A stretch of 64,000 bases of DNA, from assembly GCA_963791805.1 (NCBI GenBank), contig CAWBTU010000006.1, forward strand, positions 620,001 to 684,000, given 5' to 3'. The notes under the pieces are model-generated. The model searched no databases, was not told where the DNA came from, and saw only the letters and a program-made list of their open reading frames with translations. This document shows positions 1 through 9,326 of the stretch, in pieces. Positions within the stretch are counted from its first letter, which is position 1, and the number at the start of each line of letters is the position of its first letter. A program made the position numbers and the translations under genes. Origin of the DNA: JACMJL01 sp963791805 (GTDB taxonomy: Bacteria > Bacillota > Clostridia > Clostridiales > Clostridiaceae).

Positions 1-75
1 TTACCTTAATCTTCAAATATTGAAATTACAAGTTATTTGTTATAAGATTGTAGTTATACAAAGAAGGTGACAAAT

Positions 76-1311
76 ATGAAAATGCCTAAAACTTTGAAGC
101 GGTTCATAAATAATAATTTTCATGCATTAACTCATAAAAACTTTAGAAATTTTTGGCTAGGTCAATGTGTGTCTTTGATTGGTACATGGATGCAGTCAAT
201 GGGTCAAGCTTGGTTAGTACTTACATTAACTAATTCTCCATTCTTATTAGGACTACTTGGAGCAATGCAGTTTTTACCAATAACAATATTATCACTATTT
301 GTAGGAGTAATAATTGATAGATATCCTAAAAAGAAAATATTACTTATAACTCAAAGTGTATCAATGGTTTTAGCATTAACACTAGCACTTTTGGTATTTA
401 CTCATACTTTAAAATATGAATATATTCTGATTTTGGGGGTTTTGCTTGGAATTACAAATGCATTTGATATGAGTACAAGACAATCTTTTATGGTTGAGAT
501 TGTAGGCCGAGATGACTTAATGAATGCAATTGCTTTAAATTCTGCTATATTTAATTTAGCAAAAATACTTGGACCTTCCATTGGAGCAATGATAATGGCT
601 ACTTTAGGAGCAGGTTGGTGTTTCCTACTAAATGGACTTAGTTTTATAGCAGTAATATACGGCTTAGTACAAATTAAAGTACAGTCCTATGTTAGAAAAA
701 AGAAATCAAATAACATTTTCAAAGAAATAAAAGATGGACTAAAATACATTTATAAAGAAAAGGTTCTTTTCCAGACAATTTTATTAGTATCTGTTGTTGG
801 AATATTTGCTTTTAATTACAGTGTACTTGTACCGGTTTTGACAAGAAATGTTTTACATCTGCAAGAAACAGGCTATGGTTTCTTGATGGCTTCCTTGGGG
901 GTAGGTTCACTTTTTGGTGCTTTAACAGTTTCATTTAAAAGCAAATCTGGACCTAATATGAAAGTTATGATATATAGCGCTACATTAGTAGCAGTATTTT
1001 TATTCTTAATAGGATTTACTAAGCAATATTATTTGCTAGCAATAATACTATGTGTAACTGGAGTTTTTAATATTTATTTTGCAACTACTGCCAATACCAC
1101 TTTGCAGATGTATTCGAAGGATGAATATAGGGGAAGAGTTATGAGTGTTTACTCCTTGGTCTTTGCAGGAGCTACACCCGTTGGTAATTTATTCGCTGGA
1201 CTGGCTTCTAGTAATATGGGAGTCTCAAAGACCTTTAGTCTAAGTGGAATATTAATAATTTGTTTTATTATTATAATTTGTATATTTTTTCGTAAAAAGA
1301 CTAAATTATAA
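76..1311 (+). CDS. MFS transporter (probable drug/metabolite exporter)
   Basis: This is a major facilitator superfamily permease, probably a proton-coupled exporter in the cytoplasmic membrane. The protein has about 11-12 hydrophobic segments. The N-terminal motif NFRNFWLGQCVSLIGTWMQS and the loop DRYPKKK after the second helix are typical of the DUF894/enterobactin-exporter-like MFS subgroup. An in-frame GTG at 67 lies inside the ribosome binding site GAAGGTG, so I prefer the ATG at 76 with 6-7 nt spacing. Length (412 aa) is normal. It stands just upstream of the threonine operon but is separated by 45 bp; a link to amino-acid export is only inference. The substrate cannot be told from sequence. 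Confidence 0.85.
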   Translation: MKMPKTLKRFINNNFHALTHKNFRNFWLGQCVSLIGTWMQSMGQAWLVLTLTNSPFLLGLLGAMQFLPITILSLFVGVIIDRYPKKKILLITQSVSMVLALTLALLVFTHTLKYEYILILGVLLGITNAFDMSTRQSFMVEIVGRDDLMNAIALNSAIFNLAKILGPSIGAMIMATLGAGWCFLLNGLSFIAVIYGLVQIKVQSYVRKKKSNNIFKEIKDGLKYIYKEKVLFQTILLVSVVGIFAFNYSVLVPVLTRNVLHLQETGYGFLMASLGVGSLFGALTVSFKSKSGPNMKVMIYSATLVAVFLFLIGFTKQYYLLAIILCVTGVFNIYFATTANTTLQMYSKDEYRGRVMSVYSLVFAGATPVGNLFAGLASSNMGVSKTFSLSGILIICFIIIICIFFRKKTKL

Positions 1312-1356
1312 AAGATAAACCGTATAGTTTTGAATATTTAAATAGGGGGCAATATT

Positions 1357-2643
1357 ATGAATAAAGTAAAAATAGCACTACTTGGAGTTGGAAATGTTGG
1401 AAGTGGAGTGTGGAAAATTCTTAATACCAACCAGGAAGAAATTAGAAAAAGATCTGGTTTTGATATTGAAGTTTCTAAAATATTAGTAAGAGATGCAAAT
1501 AAAAAAAGAGCAGTGGATATTCCAGAAGGCATTTTGACTACAAGTATAGATGAAATAGTTAATGATTCATCAATAAAAATTGTTGTAGAACTTATGGGTG
1601 GAAATGAGCCTGCAATGGAATATATGCTAACTGCAATGAGACATAAAAAACATGTAGTAACAGCAAATAAATTACTTCTTGCAACTAAAGGTGGAGAATT
1701 AATGCAAGTAGCTGAAGAAGAAGGAATAATGCTTTACTATGAAGCAAGTGTTGGAGGCGGAATTCCAGTTATTCAAGGTATCAATGAAAGCTTAACAGCA
1801 AATAGAATTGAATCAATAATTGGTATTTTAAATGGAACAACAAACTATATACTTACAAAGATGTCCTTAGAAGGTATGAGTTTCGAAGACGCTTTACTAG
1901 AAGCACAAGAAAAAGGCTATGCAGAAGCAGATCCAACTTCAGATGTAGAGGGCTTTGATGCTGTTTATAAGTTAGCTATTTTATCTTCCCTAGCTTTTGG
2001 AACTAAAATAGACGTAGATTCAATATATAGAGAAGGTATTACTAATTTAAAAAGTGAAGATATTGAATTCGCTAAAGAATTTGGATATACAATTAAACTT
2101 ATAGGTGTGGCAAAAGAAGTAGATGACACTCTTCAGATGCGAGTACATCCAGCAATGATTTCCAATAAGCATACTTTAGCAAATGTAAATGATTCATATA
2201 ATGCAATATTCATTAGAGGAAATGCAATTGGTGATTTGATGATGGTTGGTAGAGGAGCAGGAGATCTTCCAACTGGAAGCGCTGTGGTTGGAGATATCAT
2301 ATCAATTCTTAGGAGTAATGTAGATTTGTCTGCTACAATGGAACGTAGGGCAATAAATTGGACTAAAAAAGTTAGCAGTATGGATGAAACTGTATGCGAA
2401 TATTATATCAGATTGTGGGTAAATGATAGACCAGGATGTCTTGGAGAAATTACAACAGTATTTGGAAACAACGATGTTAGTATTGCTTCAGTAAGACAAA
2501 AGGGCGAAAGAGGAAGTTATGTTCCACTAGTTTTCATTACTCATGCAACAAGCGAAGGAAGTTTAAATAAAGCTATAGAAGAAATTAAAAAAGTAGAAGG
2601 TATTAGCAAAATTGATAATATCATAAGACTTGAAAATATTTAG
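1357..2643 (+). CDS. hom: Homoserine dehydrogenase
   Basis: The enzyme reduces aspartate semialdehyde to homoserine, the branch point to threonine and methionine. The N-terminal Rossmann motif GVGNVGSGV binds NAD(P), the central catalytic domain carries NGTTNYILTKM and GYAEADPTSDVEGFDA (catalytic Lys/Asp region), and a C-terminal ACT domain (about residues 350-428) suggests feedback control by threonine. The 428-aa length is normal. The start ATG has the strong site AGGGGG 8 nt upstream. It is followed by the ApgM-like gene (10 nt gap) and thrC (11 nt gap), forming a hom-apgM-thrC operon. Confidence 0.97.
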   Translation: MNKVKIALLGVGNVGSGVWKILNTNQEEIRKRSGFDIEVSKILVRDANKKRAVDIPEGILTTSIDEIVNDSSIKIVVELMGGNEPAMEYMLTAMRHKKHVVTANKLLLATKGGELMQVAEEEGIMLYYEASVGGGIPVIQGINESLTANRIESIIGILNGTTNYILTKMSLEGMSFEDALLEAQEKGYAEADPTSDVEGFDAVYKLAILSSLAFGTKIDVDSIYREGITNLKSEDIEFAKEFGYTIKLIGVAKEVDDTLQMRVHPAMISNKHTLANVNDSYNAIFIRGNAIGDLMMVGRGAGDLPTGSAVVGDIISILRSNVDLSATMERRAINWTKKVSSMDETVCEYYIRLWVNDRPGCLGEITTVFGNNDVSIASVRQKGERGSYVPLVFITHATSEGSLNKAIEEIKKVEGISKIDNIIRLENI

Positions 2644-2653
2644 GAGGTAGGGT

Positions 2654-3874
2654 ATGAAATATGTTGTTGTTTTAGCTGATGGAATGGCTGATTACCCTAT
2701 AGAGGAGCTTAAAAACAAAACACCTTTGGAATTTGCCAAAACTCCAAATTTCGATTTTTTAGCTTCACATGGAATGATGGGAATGGTGAAAACTGTTCCT
2801 GATACATTGCTCCCAGGCAGTGATACAGCAAATCTTTCTGTACTAGGCTATGATCCAGAAAAATACTATAGTGGAAGATCACCTTTTGAAGCTGCCAGTA
2901 TTGGAATCCCCTTAGAACTTACGGATATTACTTTTAGATGTAATTTTGTAACTCTTTCAGAAGCTGAAGCCTATGAAGAAAAAATAATGCTAGATCATAG
3001 TTCAGATGAAATTTCTACTGAGGAAGCCACAGAATTAATTAAAGACGTAAATAAATATTTTCAAACAGAGGCAATGGAATATTTCTCAGGTGTAAGTTAT
3101 AGACACATACTAGTATGGCACAATGCACCAAAGGATTATAAATTAATTCCACCTCATGATATTATAGGAAAAAAAATAACTACATATCTGCCAACAGGTG
3201 GAGATAGTAATATACTTCTTGAAATGATGAAAAAGAGTAGCGAATTTTTAGAGAATCATCCTATAAATATAAAGAGAAAAGAAAAAGGTTTAAGACCAGC
3301 AAACTCAATTTGGTTATGGGGAGAAGGTCATAAACCAGATCTTTCAAGTTTCTTAGATAAATATCATGTTAAAGGCTCAATTATTTCTGCTGTTGATTTA
3401 ATTAAAGGACTTGGATTATGTTCTGGTATGACTTCAGTAGATGTAGAGGGCGTAACTGGGAATTATAAAACTAACTATATGGGAAAAGCTAAAGCAGCCC
3501 TTGATGAGTTAGCTAGAGGACAAGAATTTGTTTATGTTCATGTGGAGGCACCAGATGAATGTGGACATAGAGCTGAATTAGAAAACAAAGTGCTTTCCAT
3601 AGAGCGTATAGATCAGCTTATTGTTGGGACTATATTGGAGGAGCTAAAAGGAAAAGGGGAAGATTTTAAATTAATGGTGTTGCCAGATCATCCAACTCCT
3701 ATTAGTTTAAGAACTCATACTCTTGATCCTGTACCGTTTGTTATTTATGATAGCAGAGATTCTAAAGATGTATCTGCAATTTTTAATGAAGAAAATGCTT
3801 CTAAAACAGGAGTATATGTAGCAGATGGGTACAAACTTATGGATACATTTATTCTTGACGAAGCAATTAGATAG
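2654..3874 (+). CDS. ApgM-like phosphoglycerate mutase family protein, putative homoserine kinase
   Basis: The protein belongs to the alkaline-phosphatase superfamily branch of archaeal-type cofactor-independent phosphoglycerate mutases (ApgM). Visible metal-site motifs are VVVLADGMAD at the N terminus, PGSDTANLSVLGYDP with the phosphate-accepting Ser region, HVEAPDECGH, and LPDHPTPI near the C terminus. Length (406 aa) fits the family. It lies between hom and thrC with gaps of 10 and 11 nt, at the exact place where thrB would be expected, and no GHMP homoserine kinase is in the window. This family subgroup has been proposed to be an alternative homoserine kinase. I infer that role; a mutase role in glycolysis remains possible. 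The ribosome binding site AGGAGG overlaps the hom stop codon. Confidence 0.85.
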   Translation: MKYVVVLADGMADYPIEELKNKTPLEFAKTPNFDFLASHGMMGMVKTVPDTLLPGSDTANLSVLGYDPEKYYSGRSPFEAASIGIPLELTDITFRCNFVTLSEAEAYEEKIMLDHSSDEISTEEATELIKDVNKYFQTEAMEYFSGVSYRHILVWHNAPKDYKLIPPHDIIGKKITTYLPTGGDSNILLEMMKKSSEFLENHPINIKRKEKGLRPANSIWLWGEGHKPDLSSFLDKYHVKGSIISAVDLIKGLGLCSGMTSVDVEGVTGNYKTNYMGKAKAALDELARGQEFVYVHVEAPDECGHRAELENKVLSIERIDQLIVGTILEELKGKGEDFKLMVLPDHPTPISLRTHTLDPVPFVIYDSRDSKDVSAIFNEENASKTGVYVADGYKLMDTFILDEAIR

Positions 3875-3885
3875 GAAGTGAAATT

Positions 3886-5367
3886 ATGAAAAAAGATATA
3901 TTATATAGTAGTACAAGAGGAGCGGAAGGTAAGTTCACAGCATCCCAGGCTATAATAAAAGGTTTAGCTGCAGACGGAGGACTTTTTGTACCAGATTCAA
4001 TTCCAGTAATTCTTGATGAATTTGATAGCATTAAAAATTACGATTATAAAGAAATGGCTTATTTTGTTATGAGCAAATTTCTAACTGATTTTACTGAAGA
4101 AGAATTAAAGAAGTGCATAGATAGTGCATATGGAGATAAATTTGATACTAAAGAAATAGCTCCATTAAAGAAAGTTAATGGTTCTTATTTTCTAGAACTT
4201 TTCCATGGACCTACTTTAGCTTTTAAAGATATGGCATTATCCATTCTTCCATATTTATTAAAAACTGCAGCAGTAAAAGAAAAGGTTGAATCTGAAATTG
4301 TTATTTTAACTGCTACTTCTGGAGATACTGGCAAAGCTGCTCTTGAGGGCTTCTCAGATGTTCCTGGCGTTAAAATCATTGTATTTTTCCCTGAAGAAGG
4401 CGTTAGTGAAGTACAAAAAATGCAGATGAAAACACATAAAGGAAGCAATACACATGTAGTTGGAATAAAGGGCAATTTCGATGATGCGCAAACTGGAGTA
4501 AAAGAAGTCTTTTCTGATAAAGCTTTTGCAACCAAATTAGAAGAGAAAAATTATATGTTTTCTTCCGCAAATTCAATAAATATAGGAAGACTTATTCCAC
4601 AAGTAGTATATTATTTTTATGCTTATGCTGAGCTTTATAGAATGGGAGAAATTACTTGGGGTGAAAAAATCAATGTTTCAGTTCCAACAGGAAACTTTGG
4701 TAATATTTTAGCAGCATATTATGCACAAAACATGGGATTACCTATTGATAAATTAGTATGCGCGTCTAATAGTAATAAAGTTCTATTTGATTTTTTAAGC
4801 ACAGGAAAATATGATAGAAATAGAGATTTTGTAACTACAATATCACCATCTATGGATATTCTAATTTCTAGTAATTTAGAGAGACTTCTATACCATATTT
4901 CAGGCTGTAATGCTAGCAAAGTAAAAGCTTTAATGAATTCCTTAAGTTCAGATGGAAGCTATGAGCTAGATCAGAAAATGAAAAATGGCTTGAAAAACTA
5001 TGTTGGAGGCTTCGCTGATGAAATTGAAACTAAGGATTGTATAAAAAATATGTTTAAAGACCATAATTATTTGATGGATACTCACACTTCTGTTGCTTAT
5101 TCAGTATATAATAAGCAGCCTGTGGTAAAAGGTAAAACAGTAATTGTATCAACAGCTAGCCCTTATAAATTTAGTTCAGCTGTTATGGGAGCAATTGATG
5201 AAAAATATCTTAAGCAGGATGACTTTAAGCTTCTTGGTGAGATGAGTCTGTTGCTTAAGGCTGATACTCCAGTTCAAATTAAAGATTTAGAGACTAGTCC
5301 AATCCTTCATAGTAGCATATGTGAAAAACATGAGATAAAGAGTGTAGTAGAAAAAATTCTATTCTAA
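3886..5367 (+). CDS. thrC: Threonine synthase
   Basis: This PLP enzyme converts O-phosphohomoserine to threonine. The PLP lysine is in LAFKDMAL (about residues 107-114) and the phosphate-binding loop is in TATSGDTGKAALEGF. The N terminus (YSSTRG) and the 493-aa length mark the longer thrC class found in enterobacteria, yeast and clostridia. It is the last gene of the hom operon; the ribosome binding site is AGGAAGTG 6 nt before the ATG. The reading frame is intact. Confidence 0.97.
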   Translation: MKKDILYSSTRGAEGKFTASQAIIKGLAADGGLFVPDSIPVILDEFDSIKNYDYKEMAYFVMSKFLTDFTEEELKKCIDSAYGDKFDTKEIAPLKKVNGSYFLELFHGPTLAFKDMALSILPYLLKTAAVKEKVESEIVILTATSGDTGKAALEGFSDVPGVKIIVFFPEEGVSEVQKMQMKTHKGSNTHVVGIKGNFDDAQTGVKEVFSDKAFATKLEEKNYMFSSANSINIGRLIPQVVYYFYAYAELYRMGEITWGEKINVSVPTGNFGNILAAYYAQNMGLPIDKLVCASNSNKVLFDFLSTGKYDRNRDFVTTISPSMDILISSNLERLLYHISGCNASKVKALMNSLSSDGSYELDQKMKNGLKNYVGGFADEIETKDCIKNMFKDHNYLMDTHTSVAYSVYNKQPVVKGKTVIVSTASPYKFSSAVMGAIDEKYLKQDDFKLLGEMSLLLKADTPVQIKDLETSPILHSSICEKHEIKSVVEKILF

Positions 5368-5379
5368 AAATAGGGATAG

Positions 5380-5408
5380 TTGTCTAACTTCTGATTAAGC
5401 TGTATAAT
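5380..5408 (+). promoter_or_regulatory. Probable sigma-A promoter of the dedA-like gene
   Basis: A -35 box TTGTCT (5380-5385) and a perfect -10 box TATAAT (5403-5408) are separated by 17 bp, 40 bp before the dedA-like start. This suggests that the DedA gene is not only read from the thr operon. Confidence 0.6.
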
Positions 5409-5447
5409 AATCATTGATTATACTATATTTAAGGAGAAATAATATTT

Positions 5448-6101
5448 ATGGGACTAATAAAACAATTTATCGACATAATTTTGCATTTAGATACATCTCT
5501 TAGCTGGATTATCAGGGATTATGGTGCGTGGACCTATGCAATTCTATTCGTTACAATATTTTGTGAAACTGGATTAGTTGTAACACCATTTTTGCCAGGA
5601 GATTCCCTAGTGTTTGCTGCTGGAGCCTTTGCAGCAACTGGAGATTTTAATGTATTTATATTGTATATAGGATTATGCATTGCAGCTGTTTTGGGAGATA
5701 CAGTTAACTATGAAATTGGACGGTACGTAGGACCTAAAGTTTTTAGTATGAAAAAAACAAGATTCTTTAAGAAAGAATATTTGATAAAAACACATGAGTT
5801 CTATGAAAAACATGGTGGTAAAACCATTATATTTGCAAGATTTATTCCAATTATAAGAACCTTTGCACCTTTTGTAGCTGGAGTTGGAGGAATGAAATAT
5901 AAAAAGTTTATTTCCTTTAATGTAATCGGTGGACTTTCATGGGTTACACTATTTACTTTTGGTGGATACTTTTTCGGAAGTTTAGATTTTGTAGAAAAGA
6001 ATTTTTCATTAGTAATTTTTGCAATAATATTTATTTCAGTTTTACCAGGAGTTTTTGAGTTTGTAAGACAAAGATATTTTATAAAAAAGGTGGAGAGTTA
6101 G
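5448..6101 (+). CDS. DedA family membrane protein
   Basis: An integral membrane protein of the DedA/SNARE-associated family. Bacterial members are linked to membrane homeostasis, and some act as flippases for undecaprenyl phosphate or phosphatidylethanolamine. The hallmark segments ETGLVVTPFLPGDSL, and FARFIPIIRTFAPFVAG with the re-entrant-loop arginines, are present, with about 5-6 hydrophobic segments. The 217-aa length is typical. The start ATG follows AAGGAG with a somewhat long spacing of about 11 nt. A strong terminator overlaps the stop codon. Confidence 0.92.
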   Translation: MGLIKQFIDIILHLDTSLSWIIRDYGAWTYAILFVTIFCETGLVVTPFLPGDSLVFAAGAFAATGDFNVFILYIGLCIAAVLGDTVNYEIGRYVGPKVFSMKKTRFFKKEYLIKTHEFYEKHGGKTIIFARFIPIIRTFAPFVAGVGGMKYKKFISFNVIGGLSWVTLFTFGGYFFGSLDFVEKNFSLVIFAIIFISVLPGVFEFVRQRYFIKKVES

Positions 6102-6121
6102 GTTTTTAGCCTAACTTTTTC
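6096..6121 (+). terminator. Rho-independent terminator after dedA
   Basis: The 7-bp stem AGTTAGG/CCTAACT with a 7-nt loop is followed by TTTTTCTTT. It begins inside the stop codon of the dedA-like gene. Confidence 0.85.
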
Positions 6122-6153
6122 TTTATATTAGGATTCTAAAACTCACTATTGAT

Positions 6154-6199
6154 TTGTTGTTTTTGATACAAAATAATAGTATCTTTGAGTTAGGGAAAC
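6154..6199 (+). promoter_or_regulatory. Promoter with MntR-like operator for the Nramp gene
   Basis: A -35-like TTGTTG (6154-6159), 17-bp spacer and -10-like TAGTAT (6177-6182) are followed immediately by TTTGAGTTAGGGAAAC (6184-6199). That sequence strongly resembles the MntR box known from Bacillus (consensus TTTGCCTTAAGGAAAC, from memory). The position over the expected start of transcription fits repression by manganese-bound MntR. No mntR gene is in the window. Confidence 0.55.
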
Positions 6200-6236
6200 A
6201 ATATATTTTAATTAAGTAAATAGGTGGTGAAGCATT

Positions 6237-7478
6237 ATATTTAAGGATAAACGAAAGCCAAAACTTATGGCATTAGATTTTATTAAATACATTGGACCAG
6301 GGTTATTAGTTACAGTTGGTTTTATTGACCCAGGTAATTGGGCTTCCAATGTTTCAGCAGGATCAAATTATGGATATACCTTATTATGGATGGTTACATT
6401 ATCAACCATTATGCTTATCGTACTACAACATAATGCAGCACATCTAGGAATAGTAACCGGATATTGTTTGTCAGAAACAGCTACTATTCATTTAAAGCCT
6501 AGAGTAAGTAGGTTCGTTCTTAGTACGGCAGTTTTTGCTGCCATTTCTACGGCACTGGCTGAGATACTTGGAGGAGCAATTGCTATAAATATGATATTTA
6601 AGTTGCCACTTTGGATGGGAACTATTATAGTAACTAGTCTTGTATTATGGATGCTTTTCACCAATTCATATAGGCACCTTGAAAAATGGATAATTGGATT
6701 TGTTTCAATAATAGGACTGTGTTTTATATTAGAATTAACCTTCGTACATATTGAATGGCATAAAGCTGTAGTAGGATGGATAACACCTTCTTTTCCAAGA
6801 AACTCAATGCCAATAATAATGAGTGTTTTAGGAGCAGTAGTTATGCCTCATAATTTATTTTTACACTCTGAAGTAATACAGAGTAGACAATGGAATCTAG
6901 AGGATGAAAAAATAAGAGAAAGACAGTTAAAGTACGAATTTCTTGATACCCTGTTCTCTATGATTATTGGTTGGGCAATAAATAGTGCAATGATATTAAT
7001 CGCAGCAGGGGCATTTTATTCAAATAATATTGATATAAATGAATTGAGTCAAGCTCAAGTTATGTTAAAACCTTTACTTGGAAGTATAGCTTCTTTAATC
7101 TTTGCAGTTGCATTACTATTTTCAGGAATCGCCTCATCAGTAACTGCAGGTATGGCTGGAGGTAGTATAGTGGCAGGCATGTTTAAAGAACCATATGATA
7201 TAGATGATAATCACACAAGACTTGGTGTGGGAGTAACAATTATAGCTGCGACACTGGCCATATTTTTTATCTCTAATCCATTTAAAGGCTTAATATACTC
7301 TCAAATGTTTCTAAGTGTACAGCTTCCTATAACAATATTCTTACAGATATACTTAACCTCATCTAAAAGAGTTATGGGGAAATTTAAAAATAGCTTACTA
7401 GACAATTGCTTTTTATGGGTAATTGGAGCCATTGTAGCAATATTAAATATTATGCTATTGGTGAGCTATATAAAATAA
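6237..7478 (+). CDS. mntH: Nramp-family Mn2+/metal transporter, probable non-AUG start
   Basis: A proton-coupled divalent metal importer of the Nramp family. Helix 1 has the metal-binding GFIDPGNWASNV (the DPGN motif) and helix 6 has VVMPHNLFLHSEV (MPHN motif). Eleven hydrophobic segments are present. The first ATG (6267) has no ribosome binding site. The same frame is open back to 6231, and the upstream codons encode FKDKRKPKLMALDF, the usual Nramp N terminus. The good site GGTGGTGA (6223-6230) points to ATT at 6234 or ATA at 6237 as start; I give 6237. The MntR-like box upstream supports manganese as substrate. If the conservative ATG is used the gene is 6267-7478. Confidence 0.85.
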   Translation: MFKDKRKPKLMALDFIKYIGPGLLVTVGFIDPGNWASNVSAGSNYGYTLLWMVTLSTIMLIVLQHNAAHLGIVTGYCLSETATIHLKPRVSRFVLSTAVFAAISTALAEILGGAIAINMIFKLPLWMGTIIVTSLVLWMLFTNSYRHLEKWIIGFVSIIGLCFILELTFVHIEWHKAVVGWITPSFPRNSMPIIMSVLGAVVMPHNLFLHSEVIQSRQWNLEDEKIRERQLKYEFLDTLFSMIIGWAINSAMILIAAGAFYSNNIDINELSQAQVMLKPLLGSIASLIFAVALLFSGIASSVTAGMAGGSIVAGMFKEPYDIDDNHTRLGVGVTIIAATLAIFFISNPFKGLIYSQMFLSVQLPITIFLQIYLTSSKRVMGKFKNSLLDNCFLWVIGAIVAILNIMLLVSYIK

Positions 7479-7517
7479 TCAAATATAATAAAATATTCAA
7501 TTTTTGGAGGTATAAAC

Positions 7518-9257
7518 ATGCAAAAAGAATTTTCACTCAGCAAAGGAAATGCCATGGTTAATTTCACAGCTAAGTATTGTGATTCATCTGAGAAATTATT
7601 AGATAGCTATGGATTAAGAAAAGTGCTAAAAGCATATTATAATAGGATTCAAAAAAAAGAATCAAATATTTATAAATATATTCAGAAGAACATAGATGGC
7701 ACTGATAATGAAGAAGTTATAGATGATATAATAAGGGTTTTTAAGTTACTAACTGTGCTGAGGTCAGAAGATATAATAAAGATGGAGATTAAGTATGAAA
7801 AGCTATTGATGGACAAAGATAGTTTTATTAGTTTTGTAGAAGATTTTTATAGCTTTTGGAGAAAAATAGAAAGATATACTATTGTACAAAACAATAGGCT
7901 TGGAGATGGTCTTCAAAATGTAAGTTTTATTGATGCTAATAATAGCTTTGCAAAGCTTATTTTGAATACTTATAGGAAAATTGAGGAAAGTGTTCTTGGA
8001 TATCAACCAAAGGTTTATAGACAGTTACCGGCGGGAGGCAATGCGGGAATTATATTGCATAATATAGATTGGCCAATACCTGATAAGTATGAATGTCTTA
8101 AAACAATACCATTTATACAAAATATTATGCTAGATCCACCTTTTATCATATATCCAAAGAAAAATACAAGAGATGGTATGTTTCAGGAGTGTTTTACTAA
8201 TCCACTAGATGATTGTAGTTTGAATCAAGAACATTATTTCTGTTTTCCAGCAAAAGTTGGAGAACTCCTTGCATTTATCTATTTTCACAGAGATTTTATG
8301 GCCCATGGAATAACACTTTGTAATCTTTTTGAGATGGCAAGTGAAGAAGAATACTCTGGTAAGAAACCTGATATGGTATATATTTATGGTGCGCGCGATA
8401 GCTCAGAAGAAATAAAAACAGTTTTCTACGATGATACTGAAAATAATATAATGCTTGGTTATGTTAATTATCATGAAGATATAGATTATTTTGGTTATAT
8501 GAAAAAAATGACTCTAACTTTGCATAATTTGATTATGATAAAGAGAGGATATTTGCCAATTCACGGCGCAATGGTAAATATTATTATGAAAAATGGCAAA
8601 ACTGCTAATGTAGTAATAATGGGTGATAGTGGAGCCGGCAAATCAGAAAGTTTAGAAGCCTTTAGAGAATTAAGCGAAGATTATATTAGTGATATGACAA
8701 TAGTCTTTGACGATATGGGTGTTGTTAAGCTAAATCAAGAAGGGAAACCTTTAGGCTTTGGTACTGAGATAGGTGCTTTTGTTAGACTAGATGATCTTGA
8801 TAGTGGCTATGCCTTTAGGGAAATTGATAGAAGTATTTTTATGAATCCAGATAAAATAAATGCTAGACTTGTTATCCCAGTGGCTTCCTATAAGGAAATT
8901 ACTAAAGGCTATCCAGTGGACCTATTCTTGTACGCTAATAACTATAATGATGGAGAGGAATTAGAATTCTTTAGTGGCAGTGTTGAAGATGCTATTCAGG
9001 TGTTTAGAGATGGAGCTAGAATGGCAAAAGGGACTACCACCGAAAAAGGATTAGTTAAATCATATTTTGCAAACCCTTTTGGACCAGCACAAAAATCAAA
9101 AGAAACTGATGTACTACTTGATCAATATTTTAATGAGTTTTTTAATACAGGAGTAAAAGTAGGTCAACTTAGAACTTGCCTTGGTATTAGTGGAAAAGAG
9201 AAAGAAGGCCCTAGAAAAGCTGCCATAAAACTTTTTGAAATAATTAAGACTTTATAA
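7518..9257 (+). CDS. PEPCK/HprK-like P-loop protein of unknown role
   Basis: A 579-aa soluble protein. A P-loop MGDSGAGKSES sits at residues 368-378, and an acidic pair in IVFDDMGVV follows about 30 residues later. This is the arrangement of HPr kinase (GESGIGKSE...VADD) and of phosphoenolpyruvate carboxykinase kinase motifs. I recall clostridial homologues of this size being labelled PEP carboxykinase, but the residues that bind oxaloacetate in classical PEPCK are not obvious to me. The N-terminal 350 residues contain a conserved-looking block (YRQLPAGGNAGIIL; FTNPLDDC) with no domain I recognise. True HprK is encoded elsewhere (46.5 kb), so this is not HprK. Substrate unknown: a small-molecule or protein kinase, or a PEPCK variant. 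The ribosome binding site GGAGG is 8 nt before ATG. Confidence 0.7.
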   Translation: MQKEFSLSKGNAMVNFTAKYCDSSEKLLDSYGLRKVLKAYYNRIQKKESNIYKYIQKNIDGTDNEEVIDDIIRVFKLLTVLRSEDIIKMEIKYEKLLMDKDSFISFVEDFYSFWRKIERYTIVQNNRLGDGLQNVSFIDANNSFAKLILNTYRKIEESVLGYQPKVYRQLPAGGNAGIILHNIDWPIPDKYECLKTIPFIQNIMLDPPFIIYPKKNTRDGMFQECFTNPLDDCSLNQEHYFCFPAKVGELLAFIYFHRDFMAHGITLCNLFEMASEEEYSGKKPDMVYIYGARDSSEEIKTVFYDDTENNIMLGYVNYHEDIDYFGYMKKMTLTLHNLIMIKRGYLPIHGAMVNIIMKNGKTANVVIMGDSGAGKSESLEAFRELSEDYISDMTIVFDDMGVVKLNQEGKPLGFGTEIGAFVRLDDLDSGYAFREIDRSIFMNPDKINARLVIPVASYKEITKGYPVDLFLYANNYNDGEELEFFSGSVEDAIQVFRDGARMAKGTTTEKGLVKSYFANPFGPAQKSKETDVLLDQYFNEFFNTGVKVGQLRTCLGISGKEKEGPRKAAIKLFEIIKTL

Positions 9258-9326
9258 AGCCTATTTCCAAGGAAATATGATATGCTCAAATATATAATAA
9301 AGATTAAAAGGTGAAAGGCAAATGGG

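Noticed and set aside
4185..4535. 116-codon antisense frame within thrC
   Set aside because: Shadow of the real gene; no start signals and no recognisable protein.
7518..9257. Annotation of the 579-aa protein as HPr kinase
   Set aside because: Only the P-loop is similar; a standard hprK with all signature blocks is at 46.5 kb.
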